From assembly GCA_006386115.1 (NCBI GenBank), contig VFIW01000050.1, forward strand, positions 62,001 through 126,000: 64,000 bases of DNA, written 5' to 3'. Position 1 is the first letter of the stretch; every line of letters starts with the position of its first letter. The notes under the pieces are model-generated. The model made no database searches. It was not told the DNA's origin and saw nothing but the letters and a program-made list of their open reading frames with translations. This document shows, in pieces, positions 43,106 to 53,822 of this stretch. This DNA comes from Globisporangium splendens (lineage: Eukaryota; Oomycota; Peronosporomycetes; Pythiales; Pythiaceae). The position numbers and the translations under genes were made by a program.

Positions 43106-43466
43106 CTGGTGCATGAACAGCAACAGTGAGAGCAGCGGTAGCGAGTGGGTTAGTGACGAATTCTTGAGCGACACGCTGTCCTTTGGAAGCTCGTCCGAAG
43201 ATTTCGACAGTTTCACCAGCGATACGGACGGCACGGACGATGGAGTCGCTGACCTGACCGGAGGCAAAGACAACGATTTCCTCAAGACCGTGTTCCCGGA
43301 CCGACTCTTGCACGCGTGCTACCATGTTCCTCACAATCTCTCCTGCCACTGCGGCAACGAGACCATCCAGCTGATGTGCCCAGAAGCGATCTTCTCGACA
43401 CCGATGGCAACGGTGGCTCCAGCAGCCGCGCCATCCATGGCGACCGCCCAAAGGCTTCGCCAGTAA
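43106..43466 (+). other. Possible C-terminal Ser/Asp-rich part of the preceding gene
   Basis: A different frame, open from 43023 to TAA at 43466, encodes a Ser/Asp-rich stretch (SFGSSSEDFDSFTSDTDGTD) then Cys/His-containing sequence (CYHVPHNLSCHCGNE, LMCPEA). A GTGAG donor at 43050 and several AG acceptors exist, but none that I tried joins the two frames without a shift or stop, so a frameshift is as likely as an intron. Confidence 0.35.
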
Positions 43467-44882
43467 GCCCATCAAGATATACTACGGCGCACAACTCATG
43501 GACACTAGTAGTTTCACCAATAAGCCATAAAAAATACACTTGGAAGGTTTACCATAGTCAACACCAGTGAGAATACCCAGGCAGACCGAATTTGAAGATG
43601 AGTGCATTTTTGCGCTAAGTGCAGCTCAAATGGATGCAAATGTCCACTGAGTACACACAAAATTGCTACATACAAAATCTTGTTCGGATGATATTCAATG
43701 GAGCTGATTCACGAATTCCTGAATATGGTTTCTCAAAAGTGTACGAATATGAATCGAATTCTGACAGGAACCATTTGATTTGATTACCAGGAGGTGGAGC
43801 ACCTTTTGCCGATTTGGCTGTACTCTACGTAGCAACGAGTTGCATCCCGCACTCTTAAAACGTATCAAAAAATCCGCTCAGTAGGTGGATCCATTCGTAC
43901 TGCACTGTGCACCTTTCAGCAGCTCAAAATGGAATATGATGCCCACAATAAACTCACCCTCGCTCGCAGTCACATACAAGGTCCAGTGTAGTCATCTCTG
44001 CTGACTCAAAGAAGAGGTGGTGAGATCGCCAGCAAAAAACTCCACTCAGGGTTAACATCTCGACTTCCTACTTCAGATGTGACTGCACTCCATAAATCGC
44101 AAATCCTAAGAGTACAAGAATTGCTGGCACATTCAGCCTGTCGTGCTTTGTTGGAAATTCACATTCACGCGACCTGCCGTGCGTTTGGATATTTTCATGC
44201 TTTGAACGTACAGCGCACAAGTCGCCATGGAAAAATGCCTACTTGAAGTGTCGGTGCGAACAGACTTTTGATGCTGTGCCGCTTCCGAACCGACTAGTCG
44301 ACAGGGTCACCCAGGGGAACGCTAAGAGGAGCGCCATGATAAGCACAGCAGCAGCAGTAAAGATCCTTGACTCTAATTGATATCACTCAGTTTTCAAGCG
44401 TTGTTGTCTGCTCTGCTCCAGTTTAAAATGCTTGACCAAGTGACACCACATCATCAAACTCGGCTATCTTAAGGTCTCACAGTACCTTCAAGCAATCAAT
44501 ACGAATCAACAATTACTAGCCTTCAGATGACGATCTGCTCTCCTCGACCAAGCTTCACTTTGGTCTCACCCGCTTTTGCTCTATTTCGGCACGACTGCGA
44601 TCACTTCGGCACAAGACAATGAGGCCAAGTGCCTCTGGTTCTTGGACGACCAAAGCCCACTCGCAACGTCCACGCTGACCACATTTCAGCGAACTGAGTC
44701 TCGATCTTGATGCATTGAACCAAGCATGGCTTCCATGCCAAACGCAGTGCCTCAATTTCGCAATGTGTTGCCAATGTTGACATGAAGCCGATCGCACGCG
44801 GCCAATATCAACTCTAAGATCAGAGTCATCGGCAATGTGACGAAATGCAACAGACGACGCTTGTCGGCAATATTGTAGCTTC
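43467..44882. other. Gene-poor region, nothing recognised
   Basis: 1.4 kb, AT-richer, only short ORFs without features. Confidence 0.5.
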
Positions 44883-44987
44883 GTAATTGACGTGACAGCG
44901 TGGATATCAATCTACCGGCTGACGTAAGAAGCTAAAGAAAAGAGAACATCTACATCGAGCACCAGGTATTAACTACGTACACTGAGC

Positions 44988-45998
44988 TCACGCATTTGGC
45001 GCGACTTGAATCACGATTTTGCCCGTGGCGCGGCCCGACGCGGTGCGGGCGACCACCTCTTGCGCCTTCTCAAAGCTGTAAAGCGAGTCGATCGGCGTCA
45101 CGATCTTGCCGTCGTCGATCAGCTCCGTGAGCGCGTCCAACTGCGACGCCGACGGGTACACGAGGATCTGGCCGCAGTTCTTCGCACCAAACGTTGGGGC
45201 GATAATAGGCTCTTGGATGCGCAAGAGCGTCACGAAGCGACCCGTTTCCTTGCGCAACACGGTCTGCGCGTCCGTGTTCCACGCGTTGGCCTCCACGCCG
45301 CAATCGTAGATCACGTCGATAGAGTGCGACGAGAGAACGTCGACCCACTTCGTCGTGGTGTACTCGATCACTTCATCGGCGCCGAGTGACTTCACGAACG
45401 CAACGTTCCGAGCACTCGCGGTCGCGATCACGTGCGCACCCATGGCCTTGGCGATCTGGATCGCGTAGATACCCGTGCCGCTGCTTCCACCGAGGACCAG
45501 CAGGCGTTCTCCCTTCTGGAGCTTGGTATGCTCTTTGAGTGCCTGGTAGCTCGTGAGCGCCACGAGAGGCACGCTCGCTGCTTGGTCGAAAGACAACGTC
45601 TTGGGCTTGCGCGCGACAAACGCGTGGTCCACGGTGAAGTACTCGGCAAACGAACCAAATGCCGCGAACGACGTCATGAAATACACGGCGTCGCCGACTT
45701 GCAAGTCTCCTCCAGCATCCTTGACGCCGCTGCCGATTTCGACCACGGTACCGGCACCGTCGAAGCCGAATCCAAAGGGGTGTTCCGGCGTGGGGTGCGA
45801 GCTCAGCAAGGCGGGCAAGTAGTTGGCCATGAGCGGGATGTCAACAGGATTGATCGCGGCGCTGTGCACTTTGACGCGCACCTGCGTGGGCTCCAACGGA
45901 GCTTGCGTCACATCCGAGTGGAGCTTGAGCACGTCCTCTGCGGCGCCGTGCTGCGCGTAGCGGTAGGCTCGGAAGGTTGCTGGGATCGACGATGCCAT
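44988..45998 (-). CDS. Medium-chain NAD(P)H quinone oxidoreductase-like protein, copy A
   Basis: 336 residues from the ATG at 45998 (MASSIPATFRAY); an upstream in-frame ATG at 46220 would cover the promoter and is not shared with copy C. GroES-like N-domain with VKVHSAAINPVDIPLM and GFDGAGTVVEIGSGV, then the Rossmann nucleotide-binding segment LVLGGSSGTGIYAIQIAKAM plus GADEVIEY, and a C-terminal GKIVIQVAPNA strand. The zinc-ligand cysteines of true alcohol dehydrogenases are absent, so it belongs to the zinc-independent quinone oxidoreductase-like MDR branch that reduces quinones or enones with NADPH. Substrate unknown. Differs from copy C by essentially one residue (Ser/Pro in VLxSHSID). Confidence 0.9.
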   Translation of the reverse strand: MASSIPATFRAYRYAQHGAAEDVLKLHSDVTQAPLEPTQVRVKVHSAAINPVDIPLMANYLPALLSSHPTPEHPFGFGFDGAGTVVEIGSGVKDAGGDLQVGDAVYFMTSFAAFGSFAEYFTVDHAFVARKPKTLSFDQAASVPLVALTSYQALKEHTKLQKGERLLVLGGSSGTGIYAIQIAKAMGAHVIATASARNVAFVKSLGADEVIEYTTTKWVDVLSSHSIDVIYDCGVEANAWNTDAQTVLRKETGRFVTLLRIQEPIIAPTFGAKNCGQILVYPSASQLDALTELIDDGKIVTPIDSLYSFEKAQEVVARTASGRATGKIVIQVAPNA

Positions 45999-46065
45999 GG
46001 CTGGATGAGAGAAGGGTCGTTGAGAGGGGAAGGAGTGGGCGATTGTTTTGTAAGAGAGAAGATTG

Positions 46066-46075
46066 CAGAATGAGC
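46066..46075 (-). promoter_or_regulatory. Initiator-like element of oxidoreductase copy A
   Basis: Minus strand reads GCTCATTCTG, matching the oomycete Inr, about 70 nt before the ATG. Exact equivalents are at 48433-48442 (copy B) and 52125-52134 (copy C); the identity of copy C with A and B stops only 15 bp upstream of it. Confidence 0.6.
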
Positions 46076-47098
46076 TTCTTGCAATCTCGGTTGAGAGGCG
46101 TCGGAGCGACGTGAGATACTCTGCAAGAGTCGATCGTTTCGCTCTGGTGGTCGTTGAACGAGCGATTGCCAGGGCTGCGTAGTAGGGTAACTCTCCCTCT
46201 TTAGATTGACCTTTCAGCACTTTACGAACAGCGAATATGTTTTGTTATCAGGGTCCTCTGCGCCACGGTTTGCGTCAATTTGATTGAATGACTGCAGCCA
46301 ATGGCAGGCCTCGATGCTAGTCCAAAGTCCAGCGTGTCCGAGTTCTGCTCTCCGATTGGTCAGATCGCACATGGCTACGTTGCCAGTGATGATGATAACA
46401 GGTCGCTGTACGTCGTTCTCAAAGCCCACTCGTCGCCGTGTTGCTGCTCTGCTCGATGGATGCGCGAGTGTCAGGTTAGATCGTGGAAGAATTGATTTCA
46501 CCTGTCGTGTCTCGTTCCTCCTTTTACAGGGAGTAGCCACGGAATTGGTTATTCGAACGTTGAGCGCACGACTATAACAGTGCGACTTCTCTGGACTATG
46601 TTTTCACCGTCTTTATCTTTGGTGCGTGGCCAGCTTCGTGCTTCTCCATTCCATTAGGTTTCGCTTGGAATGGCTCGTTGTTGGACAGAAATTACAATTG
46701 CCCAGAAGCCGAAGCCTGCTAACGTCGAGACAGCATGACCATTGAGGAAAAGCATGTGCAAACGAGACAAATATCTGGACTAGGACTGAAAAATGAATAA
46801 TTTATTGGCAGAAGATTAAACGAAACACAAAGCAAGACAGACAACAATCCAAAAACGAGGGGAACTGGCCGCGCCTAAATATACAGCAAAAATGAAGCCA
46901 TCGCGTAATTACATGACCGAGAAAGAGATAGAGAGACCGAGAGAAAACAGAGGCAGAGAGAGTGAGGACCAGGATAACGCCGCGTTGAGATACCATTTCA
47001 ACCGTGAGAACAAACGCAGCACGCGACCAAGCAAGCAGCATGGCAAGCAGCGACGACCAAATGAGCCACAGCAGGTAGGCCCACCTCTCACAGGCGCG

Positions 47099-47976
47099 AT
47101 GACGGGAAAATGAACTCTGATGATGATAAAGAATCTATTGAACTTAGAGTTTAAGATTCCCGGGGAAGAGAAATGGTGGGTTCTCAGCTATCATATCCTG
47201 CCGTAACACAAGCATTCTCACACTTGCGTCCAGGTTTTTCGTAATTTTCTAGTTTTTCTGACATTTGTAGTTTCTTCGTGTGCCATTTTGTAAATGGCTT
47301 TTCGTTGTTGTACGTTTTGGCTGTGCTTTGTCAGCCTCACTTGCACTTGTGAACGTCGCGCTTCGATGCTTCGATCACGTCTCGAGTCACAGAGCCAGTA
47401 GGCTCTGTTAGGGGGGTCTTGTGCTGCGCGGTGTGGTGGCCGCAGACAGCGGGGGGTCTTGTGCTGCGCGGGTGGTGGTGGGGGGGGGTGGGGGCTGGGG
47501 GGGGGGACGGCGCGGGGGCGGGGGGGCGGGGGGGGGGGGGGCGGGGGCGGCACGGCGGGGGGAGAGGGCGGGGCGGGGGGGGGGGGGGAGGGGCGACCGG
47601 GAGGGGCCCGCAGACAGCGGGGGTCTTGTGCTGCGCGGTATGGTGGCCGCAGACAGCGGGGGGTCTTGTGCTGCGCGGTGTGGTGGCCGCAGACAGCGGG
47701 GGTCTTGTGCTGCGCGGTATGGTGGCCGCAGACAGCGGGTAATAGTGCGGCGTCCTGGTGGACGTCGCAGTTGTGCTTCATGGCGGATTAACCACGACAT
47801 AGGGTCCGCAGTCATGCTCATAGTGATCGTGCATTCCATTCCTCACCACCCCAGGGCCTCCAAGATGGAGGGATTCTCTCCCTGGGATGGGCCGGTCCAA
47901 ACTGGACCGCTGAGGCTGGAACTGGACCGCTTGAGCTCTACTGGGAAAAATGGAGAATGACGGGAAAATGAACTCT
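47099..47976. repeat. 20-bp direct repeats bounding the G-rich segment
   Basis: ATGACGGGAAAATGAACTCT is present at 47099-47118 and again at 47957-47976. Between them lie the G-rich minisatellite and unique DNA. They could be an insertion duplication or an old tandem duplication edge. Confidence 0.6.
47409..47742 (+). repeat. G-rich minisatellite with long guanine tracts
   Basis: A ~39-bp unit (core TGTGGTGGCCGCAGACAGCG, with GGGGTCTTGTGCTGCGCGG) occurs about five times on either side of a ~130-bp block that is almost pure G on the plus strand (about 47466-47600). Many G4-capable runs. ORFs here on both strands are composition artefacts. Confidence 0.85.
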
Positions 47977-48432
47977 TTCATGGTCCAATCTGGAACTCGT
48001 GTACAGTATCCTCCGAGCAAAGCAGCAACAAGACGACAACAGAAATGATGATATTTAGCACACACGGTCGAGGAGCGACGCGAACGCGGCACATGTGCGC
48101 CGCCGCTGTATAGCATCATCACTGGCAACGTAGCCATGTGCGATCTGACCAATCGGAGAGCAGAACTCGGACACGCTGGACTTTGGACTAGCATCGAGGC
48201 CTGCCATTGGCTGCAGTCATTCAATCAAATTGACGCAAACCGTGGCGCAGAGGACCCTGATAACAAAACATATTCGCTGTTCGTAAAGTGCTGAAAGGTC
48301 AATCTAAAGAGGGAGAGTTACCCTACTACGCAGCCCTGGCAATCGCTCGTTCAACGACCACCAGAGCGAAACGATCGACTCTTGCAGAGTATCTCACGTC
48401 GCTCCGACGCCTCTCAACCGAGATTGCAAGAA

Positions 48433-48442
48433 GCTCATTCTG
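48433..48442 (+). promoter_or_regulatory. Initiator-like element of oxidoreductase copy B
   Basis: GCTCATTCTG, same place as in copies A and C, about 70 nt before the ATG at 48510. Confidence 0.6.
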
Positions 48443-48509
48443 CAATCTTCTCTCTTACAAAACAATCGCCCACTCCTTCCCCTCTCAACGACCCTTCTCT
48501 CATCCAGCC

Positions 48510-49522
48510 ATGGCATCGTCGATCCCAGCAACCTTCCGAGCCTACCGCTACGCGCAGCACGGCGCCGCAGAGGACGTGCTCAAGCTCCACTCGGATGTGA
48601 CGCAAGCTCCGTTGGAGCCCACGCAGGTGCGCGTCAAAGTGCACAGCGCCGCGATCAATCCTGTTGACATCCCGCTCATGGCCAACTACTTGCCCGCCTT
48701 GCTGAGCTCGCACCCCACGCCGGAACACCCCTTTGGATTCGGCTTCGACGGCGCCGGTACCGTGGTCGAAATCGGCAGCGGCGTCAATGATGCTGGAGGA
48801 GACTTGCGAGTCGGCGACGCCGTCTATTTCATGACGTCGTTCGCGGCATTTGGCTCGTTTGCCGAGTACTTCACCGTGGACCACGCGCTTGTCGCGCGCA
48901 AGCCCAAGACATTGTCTTTCGACCAAGCAGCGAGCGTGCCTCTTGTGGCGCTCACGAGCTACCAGGCGCTCAAAGAGCATACCAAGCTCCAGAAGGGAGA
49001 ACGCCTGCTGGTCCTCGGTGGAAGCAGCGGCACGGGTATCTACGCGATCCAGATCGCCAAGGCCATGGGTGCGCACGTGATCGCGACCGCGAGTGCTCGG
49101 AAAGTTGCGTTCGTGAAGTCAATGGCGCCGATGAAGTGATCGAGTAAACCACGACGAAGTGGGTCGTGGACTTCTCTCGTCGCACTCGATCGACGTGATC
49201 TACATGCGGCGTGGGGCAACGCGTGGAAACGGAAGCGAACGACACGTTGCGGCAAGGAAACGGGTCGCTTCGTGACGACCTCTTGCGCATCCAAGAGGCC
49301 TATTATCGCACCAACGTTTGTGCGAAGAACTGCGGCCAGATACTCGTGTACCCGGTCGGCGCGCAGTTGGACGCGCTCACGGAGCTGACAGACGGCAAGA
49401 TCGTGAAGCCGATCGACGCCTTTACAGCCTTTGAGAAGCCAAGAGGTTGGTCGCCCGCACCCGCGTCGGGGTGCCGCGACACGGGCAAAAAAATCGTGAT
49501 TCAAGTCGCGCCAAATGCGTGA
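48510..49522 (+). pseudogene. Medium-chain oxidoreductase copy B, broken in its 3' half
   Basis: The ATG at 48510 opens the same protein as copies A and C with only a few changes through the Rossmann segment (to about residue 198), then small deletions lead to a stop at 49137-49139. From about 49105 to 49500 there are many 1-3 base insertions and deletions relative to A and C; the stop region and 3' flank from 49501 to 49627 (and on to 49810 versus copy C) are again essentially identical. A truncated product would lack most of the catalytic/dimer part. A 400-bp damaged patch inside near-identical sequence is odd: selective decay is hard to explain, local consensus error or patchy gene conversion is easier. 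Confidence 0.85.
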
Positions 49523-49810
49523 GCTCAGTGTACGTAGTTAATACCTGGTGCTCGATGTAGATGTTCTCTTTTCTTTAGCTTCTTACGTCAGCCGGTAGAT
49601 TGATATCCACGCTGTCACGTCAATTACAATGGAGATCGAGACTGCTGCATCAATAACTAAAATAATGAGTCCAACCCGATTCTCGAGATTCTTGAGACGT
49701 CAACATCAAAGAAATATTGACAGTGAATAACTACTTTCATTTTTGAAGTCGACCCGGATCTTCAACCCATCCAAGACGGGATTGATTGCTACGTGCACGA
49801 CCCGTTTTGT

Positions 49811-50758
49811 ATTTCCGTCAGTTCGCTACGAATAATTATTAATCACAATGACCGACGTTGCAGGCGTCTTCATCAACAGCAAGCAGGTATCGTATCGACG
49901 TATTAAATTGAGTGTGAAAGGCAGGCTCTATTGTTTACTTTACGCTAGTCGAGGAAACCTACAATATATCCGTGCTAATGCCTCTGCTGTGTCGTTTGCC
50001 AGCCGGGTTGTTTCAAGTGGATTATACCTGGAGATACTCGTGTCATGCTGAAGGTGCCAAAGCAGGATTGGATCTAGAAAGGTCGTGTGTTGGGTAAGCT
50101 ACTGCTGTTGGCGGGGGCGGTAATTGCATCGACACAGCTAGCAGACGGGTGTAGTTGGACGACGCCGCCGCCGCATTCTATGCCCTACAAAACTCTAAAG
50201 ACCATCTTTTGTTGATATGTGTTTGCATTTGTGCGTTGCTGCCTGACAACCGCATCAGGAATCCAGCTCGATTTAAAAACGGTCAAATGGGTACACTCAC
50301 AACCACTTCATAGTGCATAAAGGTGCAACATACTTGGTGCTGTTTCACTGCTGCGTCCTTCAAGCTCATTTCAAATCGACTGCTCTCCTTCTTTTTGTTG
50401 TTGTCGTAACACGTCAGGCGCTCACTCCAGCTGAATGAAGACGCGGACATCTTAGGGAGAGTCATGGCCTTGGGTAGGCTCTACTGAAGAAGGTATCGAG
50501 ACTATTTGTGCCCTTAATCAATGGCATGGCTCGAAATTTGGTGCGAAAGCCGCGAGACACCCTCGCGAACTGGTCTACAAGCTCTCACAAAACATTCAGG
50601 TAAGTTGGTAATCGACAAGAGCTGAAGACATCCTAAAACTCGGCCTTAGTGCACGGCGAATGGTTCGCAGCAGTCGTAGGGGAAAAAAAGGAAAAGTGTC
50701 GTGTGTGTAGGAATCCCATGCTACAGATTCGATTATTCGACTTCAAGAATGACGAAAC
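49811..50758. other. Loop between inverted oxidoreductase copies B and C
   Basis: 948 bp. Two short first-exon-like frames occur: plus strand from an ATG at 49848 (MTDVAGVFINSKQ before a GTATCG donor-like site), and minus strand from 50463 (MTLPKMSASSFSWSERL..., before a GTATGT donor-like site near 50335). Neither can be extended with confidence. Confidence 0.4.
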
Positions 50759-51046
50759 ACAAAACGGGTCGTGCACGTAGCAATCAATCCCGTCTTGGAT
50801 GGGTTGAAGATCCGGGTCGACTTCAAAAATGAAAGTAGTTATTCACTGTCAATATTTCTTTGATGTTGACGTCTCAAGAATCTCGAGAATCGGGTTGGAC
50901 TCATTATTTTAGTTATTGATGCAGCAGTCTCGATCTCCATTGTAATTGACGTGACAGCGTGGATATCAATCTACCGGCTGACGTAAGAAGCTAAAGAAAA
51001 GAGAACATCTACATCGAGCACCAGGTATTAACTACGTACACTGAGC

Positions 51047-52057
51047 TCACGCATTTGGCGCGACTTGAATCACGATTTTGCCCGTGGCGCGGCCCGACGC
51101 GGTGCGGGCGACCACCTCTTGCGCCTTCTCAAAGCTGTAAAGCGAGTCGATCGGCGTCACGATCTTGCCGTCGTCGATCAGCTCCGTGAGCGCGTCCAAC
51201 TGCGACGCCGACGGGTACACGAGGATCTGGCCGCAGTTCTTCGCACCAAACGTTGGGGCGATAATAGGCTCTTGGATGCGCAAGAGCGTCACGAAGCGAC
51301 CCGTTTCCTTGCGCAACACGGTCTGCGCGTCCGTGTTCCACGCGTTGGCCTCCACGCCGCAATCGTAGATCACGTCGATAGAGTGCGACGGGAGAACGTC
51401 GACCCACTTCGTCGTGGTGTACTCGATCACTTCATCGGCGCCGAGTGACTTCACGAACGCAACGTTTCGAGCACTCGCGGTCGCGATCACGTGCGCACCC
51501 ATGGCCTTGGCGATCTGGATCGCGTAGATACCCGTGCCGCTGCTTCCACCGAGGACCAGCAGGCGTTCTCCCTTCTGGAGCTTGGTATGCTCTTTGAGTG
51601 CCTGGTAGCTCGTGAGCGCCACGAGAGGCACGCTCGCTGCTTGGTCGAAAGACAACGTCTTGGGCTTGCGCGCGACAAACGCGTGGTCCACGGTGAAGTA
51701 CTCGGCAAACGAACCAAATGCCGCGAACGACGTCATGAAATACACGGCATCGCCGACTTGCAAGTCTCCTCCAGCATCCTTGACGCCGCTGCCGATTTCG
51801 ACCACGGTACCGGCACCGTCGAAGCCGAATCCAAAGGGGTGTTCCGGCGTGGGGTGCGAGCTCAGCAAGGCGGGCAAGTAGTTGGCCATGAGCGGGATGT
51901 CAACAGGATTGATCGCGGCGCTGTGCACTTTGACGCGCACCTGCGTGGGCTCCAACGGAGCTTGCGTCACATCCGAGTGGAGCTTGAGCACGTCCTCTGC
52001 GGCGCCGTGCTGCGCGTAGCGGTAGGCTCGGAAGGTTGCTGGGATCGACGATGCCAT
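51047..52057 (-). CDS. Medium-chain NAD(P)H quinone oxidoreductase-like protein, copy C
   Basis: 336 residues from the ATG at 52057. Essentially identical to copy A: same GroES-like N-domain, same LVLGGSSGTGIYAIQIAKAM nucleotide-binding loop, same C-terminus. Its upstream DNA beyond 52149 is unrelated or strongly diverged from that of A and B, so any control elements further than about 90 nt from the ATG differ. Two intact near-identical genes plus one broken copy in alternating orientation suggest dosage change or conversion-driven homogenisation. Confidence 0.9.
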   Translation of the reverse strand: MASSIPATFRAYRYAQHGAAEDVLKLHSDVTQAPLEPTQVRVKVHSAAINPVDIPLMANYLPALLSSHPTPEHPFGFGFDGAGTVVEIGSGVKDAGGDLQVGDAVYFMTSFAAFGSFAEYFTVDHAFVARKPKTLSFDQAASVPLVALTSYQALKEHTKLQKGERLLVLGGSSGTGIYAIQIAKAMGAHVIATASARNVAFVKSLGADEVIEYTTTKWVDVLPSHSIDVIYDCGVEANAWNTDAQTVLRKETGRFVTLLRIQEPIIAPTFGAKNCGQILVYPSASQLDALTELIDDGKIVTPIDSLYSFEKAQEVVARTASGRATGKIVIQVAPNA

Positions 52058-52124
52058 GGCTGGATGAGAGAAGGGTCGTTGAGAGGGGAAGGAGTGGGCG
52101 ATTGTTTTGTAAGAGAGAAGATTG

Positions 52125-52134
52125 CAGAATGAGC
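52125..52134 (-). promoter_or_regulatory. Initiator-like element of oxidoreductase copy C
   Basis: GCTCATTCTG on the minus strand, same spacing to the ATG as in A and B. Confidence 0.6.
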
Positions 52135-52149
52135 TTCTTGCAATCTCGG

Positions 52150-53052
52150 CTGGGAGGCAGACGTTGGTGAGGCGTTAAATGTCCTTGAAAAGTCGTTCTT
52201 TATCGTCGTCGGCCGTTGAAGCAGCTAGTGATTGCGAATCACGCGTACTTTGTGGTACACCAATCTAGCTGTACATTTCGAGTAGCGATAAGCGCGGCAG
52301 CCAGTGGCAGCCCTTGACAGAACTCGAAAGTCGAGCGGGTACGTGTTCTACTCTCCCATTGGCTACTTCGCATGGCTACATCGCCGTTGATGGCGCCGAT
52401 GGTGTGCGACGTCAAGCGCACCATCCACGCTTACTACTGCTCCTTATAAGCACCTGCAGTTACCAACAACAAAGACAGTCGACCTTGAAGAAGAAACAAC
52501 TCGTGTGTGCTTGCGTATTGGCATGGGCATAAATGTTTACACGCTCATAAAATAATGAGCAGCCCACAGATGGATGCATGGAGTTGGTGGAGCTCTTTGG
52601 AATGAAAATGGTCTTTTCATGCATTATGTACCCATTTATGTGAGCATTTTGTACCCACGCGAATTTTGACAACTGACCAAGGGCAATGACCCAGTGCGGA
52701 GACCATACGAAGTGTAATAAATAACGACGCAGCTCTTGTCGCCATCATCTAGCAAAGCATGCGAGGACGCGATGAATGTCTGGAGCTCATCGAGCTCTTT
52801 GGAATGGAAAAATGATGTATTCTGAATCCTTTGGCTCGGCATGGTGTATCCATCTTACCATTTGTGAGCCTTGAGTGGGTGGAGAGCTCCAATCATCGAT
52901 ATGCAACTGCCTAGTACCCCCATCAAGGTAGGTAAAAAGTGCCGCGTGTTGGTTCGCGTTTTCGTGTGGGCTATTGTATGGCTTGGCGCAGGACCCTCCA
53001 CCATGTTGTCGCTAGCATGGTACAAACGATAGAAAGTGTAGAAGCTAACTCG
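52150..53052. other. Intergenic region with an internal degenerate repeat
   Basis: No gene supported. A segment around 52580-52625 (GGAGCTCTTTGGAATGAAAA) recurs in diverged form around 52785-52820, in the same orientation. Confidence 0.5.
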
Positions 53053-53822
53053 CTAGACTTCGTATGCGGGGAGCATGGTCGGCGCGGAGCACGGGTGCAC
53101 GCGGTCGCACCCCAAGTGTTTCCCCATCTGGAAAATCGAGTGTGTCGGGTGGGACGCTGCAAGCTGGAGATCGTGTTTGCGCGAGCCTGGGATCGCGAAC
53201 CTGGCGCGTACTTTGGCCCGCAACGAGGCAATGCGACTAGCAATGCAAACCATTTGCACGACGGAGGAGATGATGAGTGCGAGTGTCCACTGAATGGAAT
53301 CGCCGTTGCCGGTAAGGTATGACCACAGCGTCGCCCCCAGCATGAGTCAGAGCGCGATCAGCGTGACTTGCGAAATAAAGTACGAGAGCACGCCGCACTT
53401 GAACGAGCCAATGCCCATGCGCACTTCTAGCTGCGGCACCGCGATGCATGGACAGCAGCATGTAAACCAAAAGTACGGCGCCGAGAGATCGCGCTCGTTC
53501 AGGGCACTCAACCAAGCATGCATGCGCAGTCCATTGCTGTCGCTCACGTAGACCTCATCTTCGTGTTCATCACCACAGCAGACGACAGAGTCTTTCTCGT
53601 GGTCGGGGTGAGGCATGTGTAGACATCTTGGTTGTCCAGACTCTCGCTTACGACGACACCAGGCGTCTGGATCGCCACGCAGTTGTCTCTTGGGCTCAGG
53701 CTCGAAAGCTGATACGTGCCTTGCTTGGAGGTTTTCGTGCCAGTGAATCTGGGCATCATTGGAAATGTCAAGACTGGGAGCTGACTTGAGCGACAGGTTG
53801 CGATTTTGGCACCGGGCGACAA
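53053..53822 (-). pseudogene. PLAC8-like membrane protein pseudogene
   Basis: In one frame the minus strand encodes YVSDSNGLRMHAWLSALN, then YFWFTCCCPCIAVPQLEVRMG (PLAC8 CCPC-type motif), a hydrophobic segment, and after a TGA (53347-53349) continues in the same frame with a second membrane segment and LRAKVRARFAIPGSRKHD through PAYEV. The order matches the intact paralogues at 54352 and 62893. The in-frame stop cuts the first hydrophobic segment, and the N-terminal part seems to lie in another frame (53544-53822). The C-terminal Cys residues also differ. A dead or dying tandem copy of the 54352 gene. Confidence 0.75.

Larger units (their letters stand above)
44883..46394. repeat. Oxidoreductase segmental duplication, copy A
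   Basis: Inverted relative to copy B (48114-49627; positions sum to 94508 upstream, 94510 downstream because of small indels in B) and direct relative to copy C (to 52149). Confidence 0.93.
46395..48113. other. Spacer between inverted oxidoreductase copies A and B
   Basis: No gene supported. Sequences next to each arm remain loosely similar (both contain GTTGCTGCT-x-TGCTCG), so the duplication was once longer. It holds a G-rich minisatellite and a 20-bp direct repeat (47099-47118 and 47957-47976). Confidence 0.6.
48114..49810. repeat. Oxidoreductase segmental duplication, copy B (inverted)
   Basis: 48114-49627 pairs with copy A and 48418-49810 pairs with copy C (sum 100567 upstream, 100569 downstream). 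The B/C homology extends about 180 bp further downstream than A. Confidence 0.93.
50759..52149. repeat. Oxidoreductase segmental duplication, copy C
   Basis: Inverted partner of 48418-49810 and direct repeat of copy A from 50942. The left limit is in the shared sequence around ACAAAACGGG; the right limit is just upstream of the promoter. Confidence 0.93.

Noticed and set aside
44555..44797. 80-codon minus-strand ORF suspected to be transposon-derived
   Set aside because: No recognisable motif on either strand and no flanking repeats.
45006..46073. Plus-strand ORFs opposite oxidoreductase copy A (127 and 213 codons)
   Set aside because: Shadow frames of the GC-rich coding sequence; they recur opposite copies B and C only because the copies are identical.
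47421..47960. Gly/Arg-rich ORFs of 107-187 codons on both strands
   Set aside because: Caused by the poly-G minisatellite; no codon structure and frames open in several phases at once.
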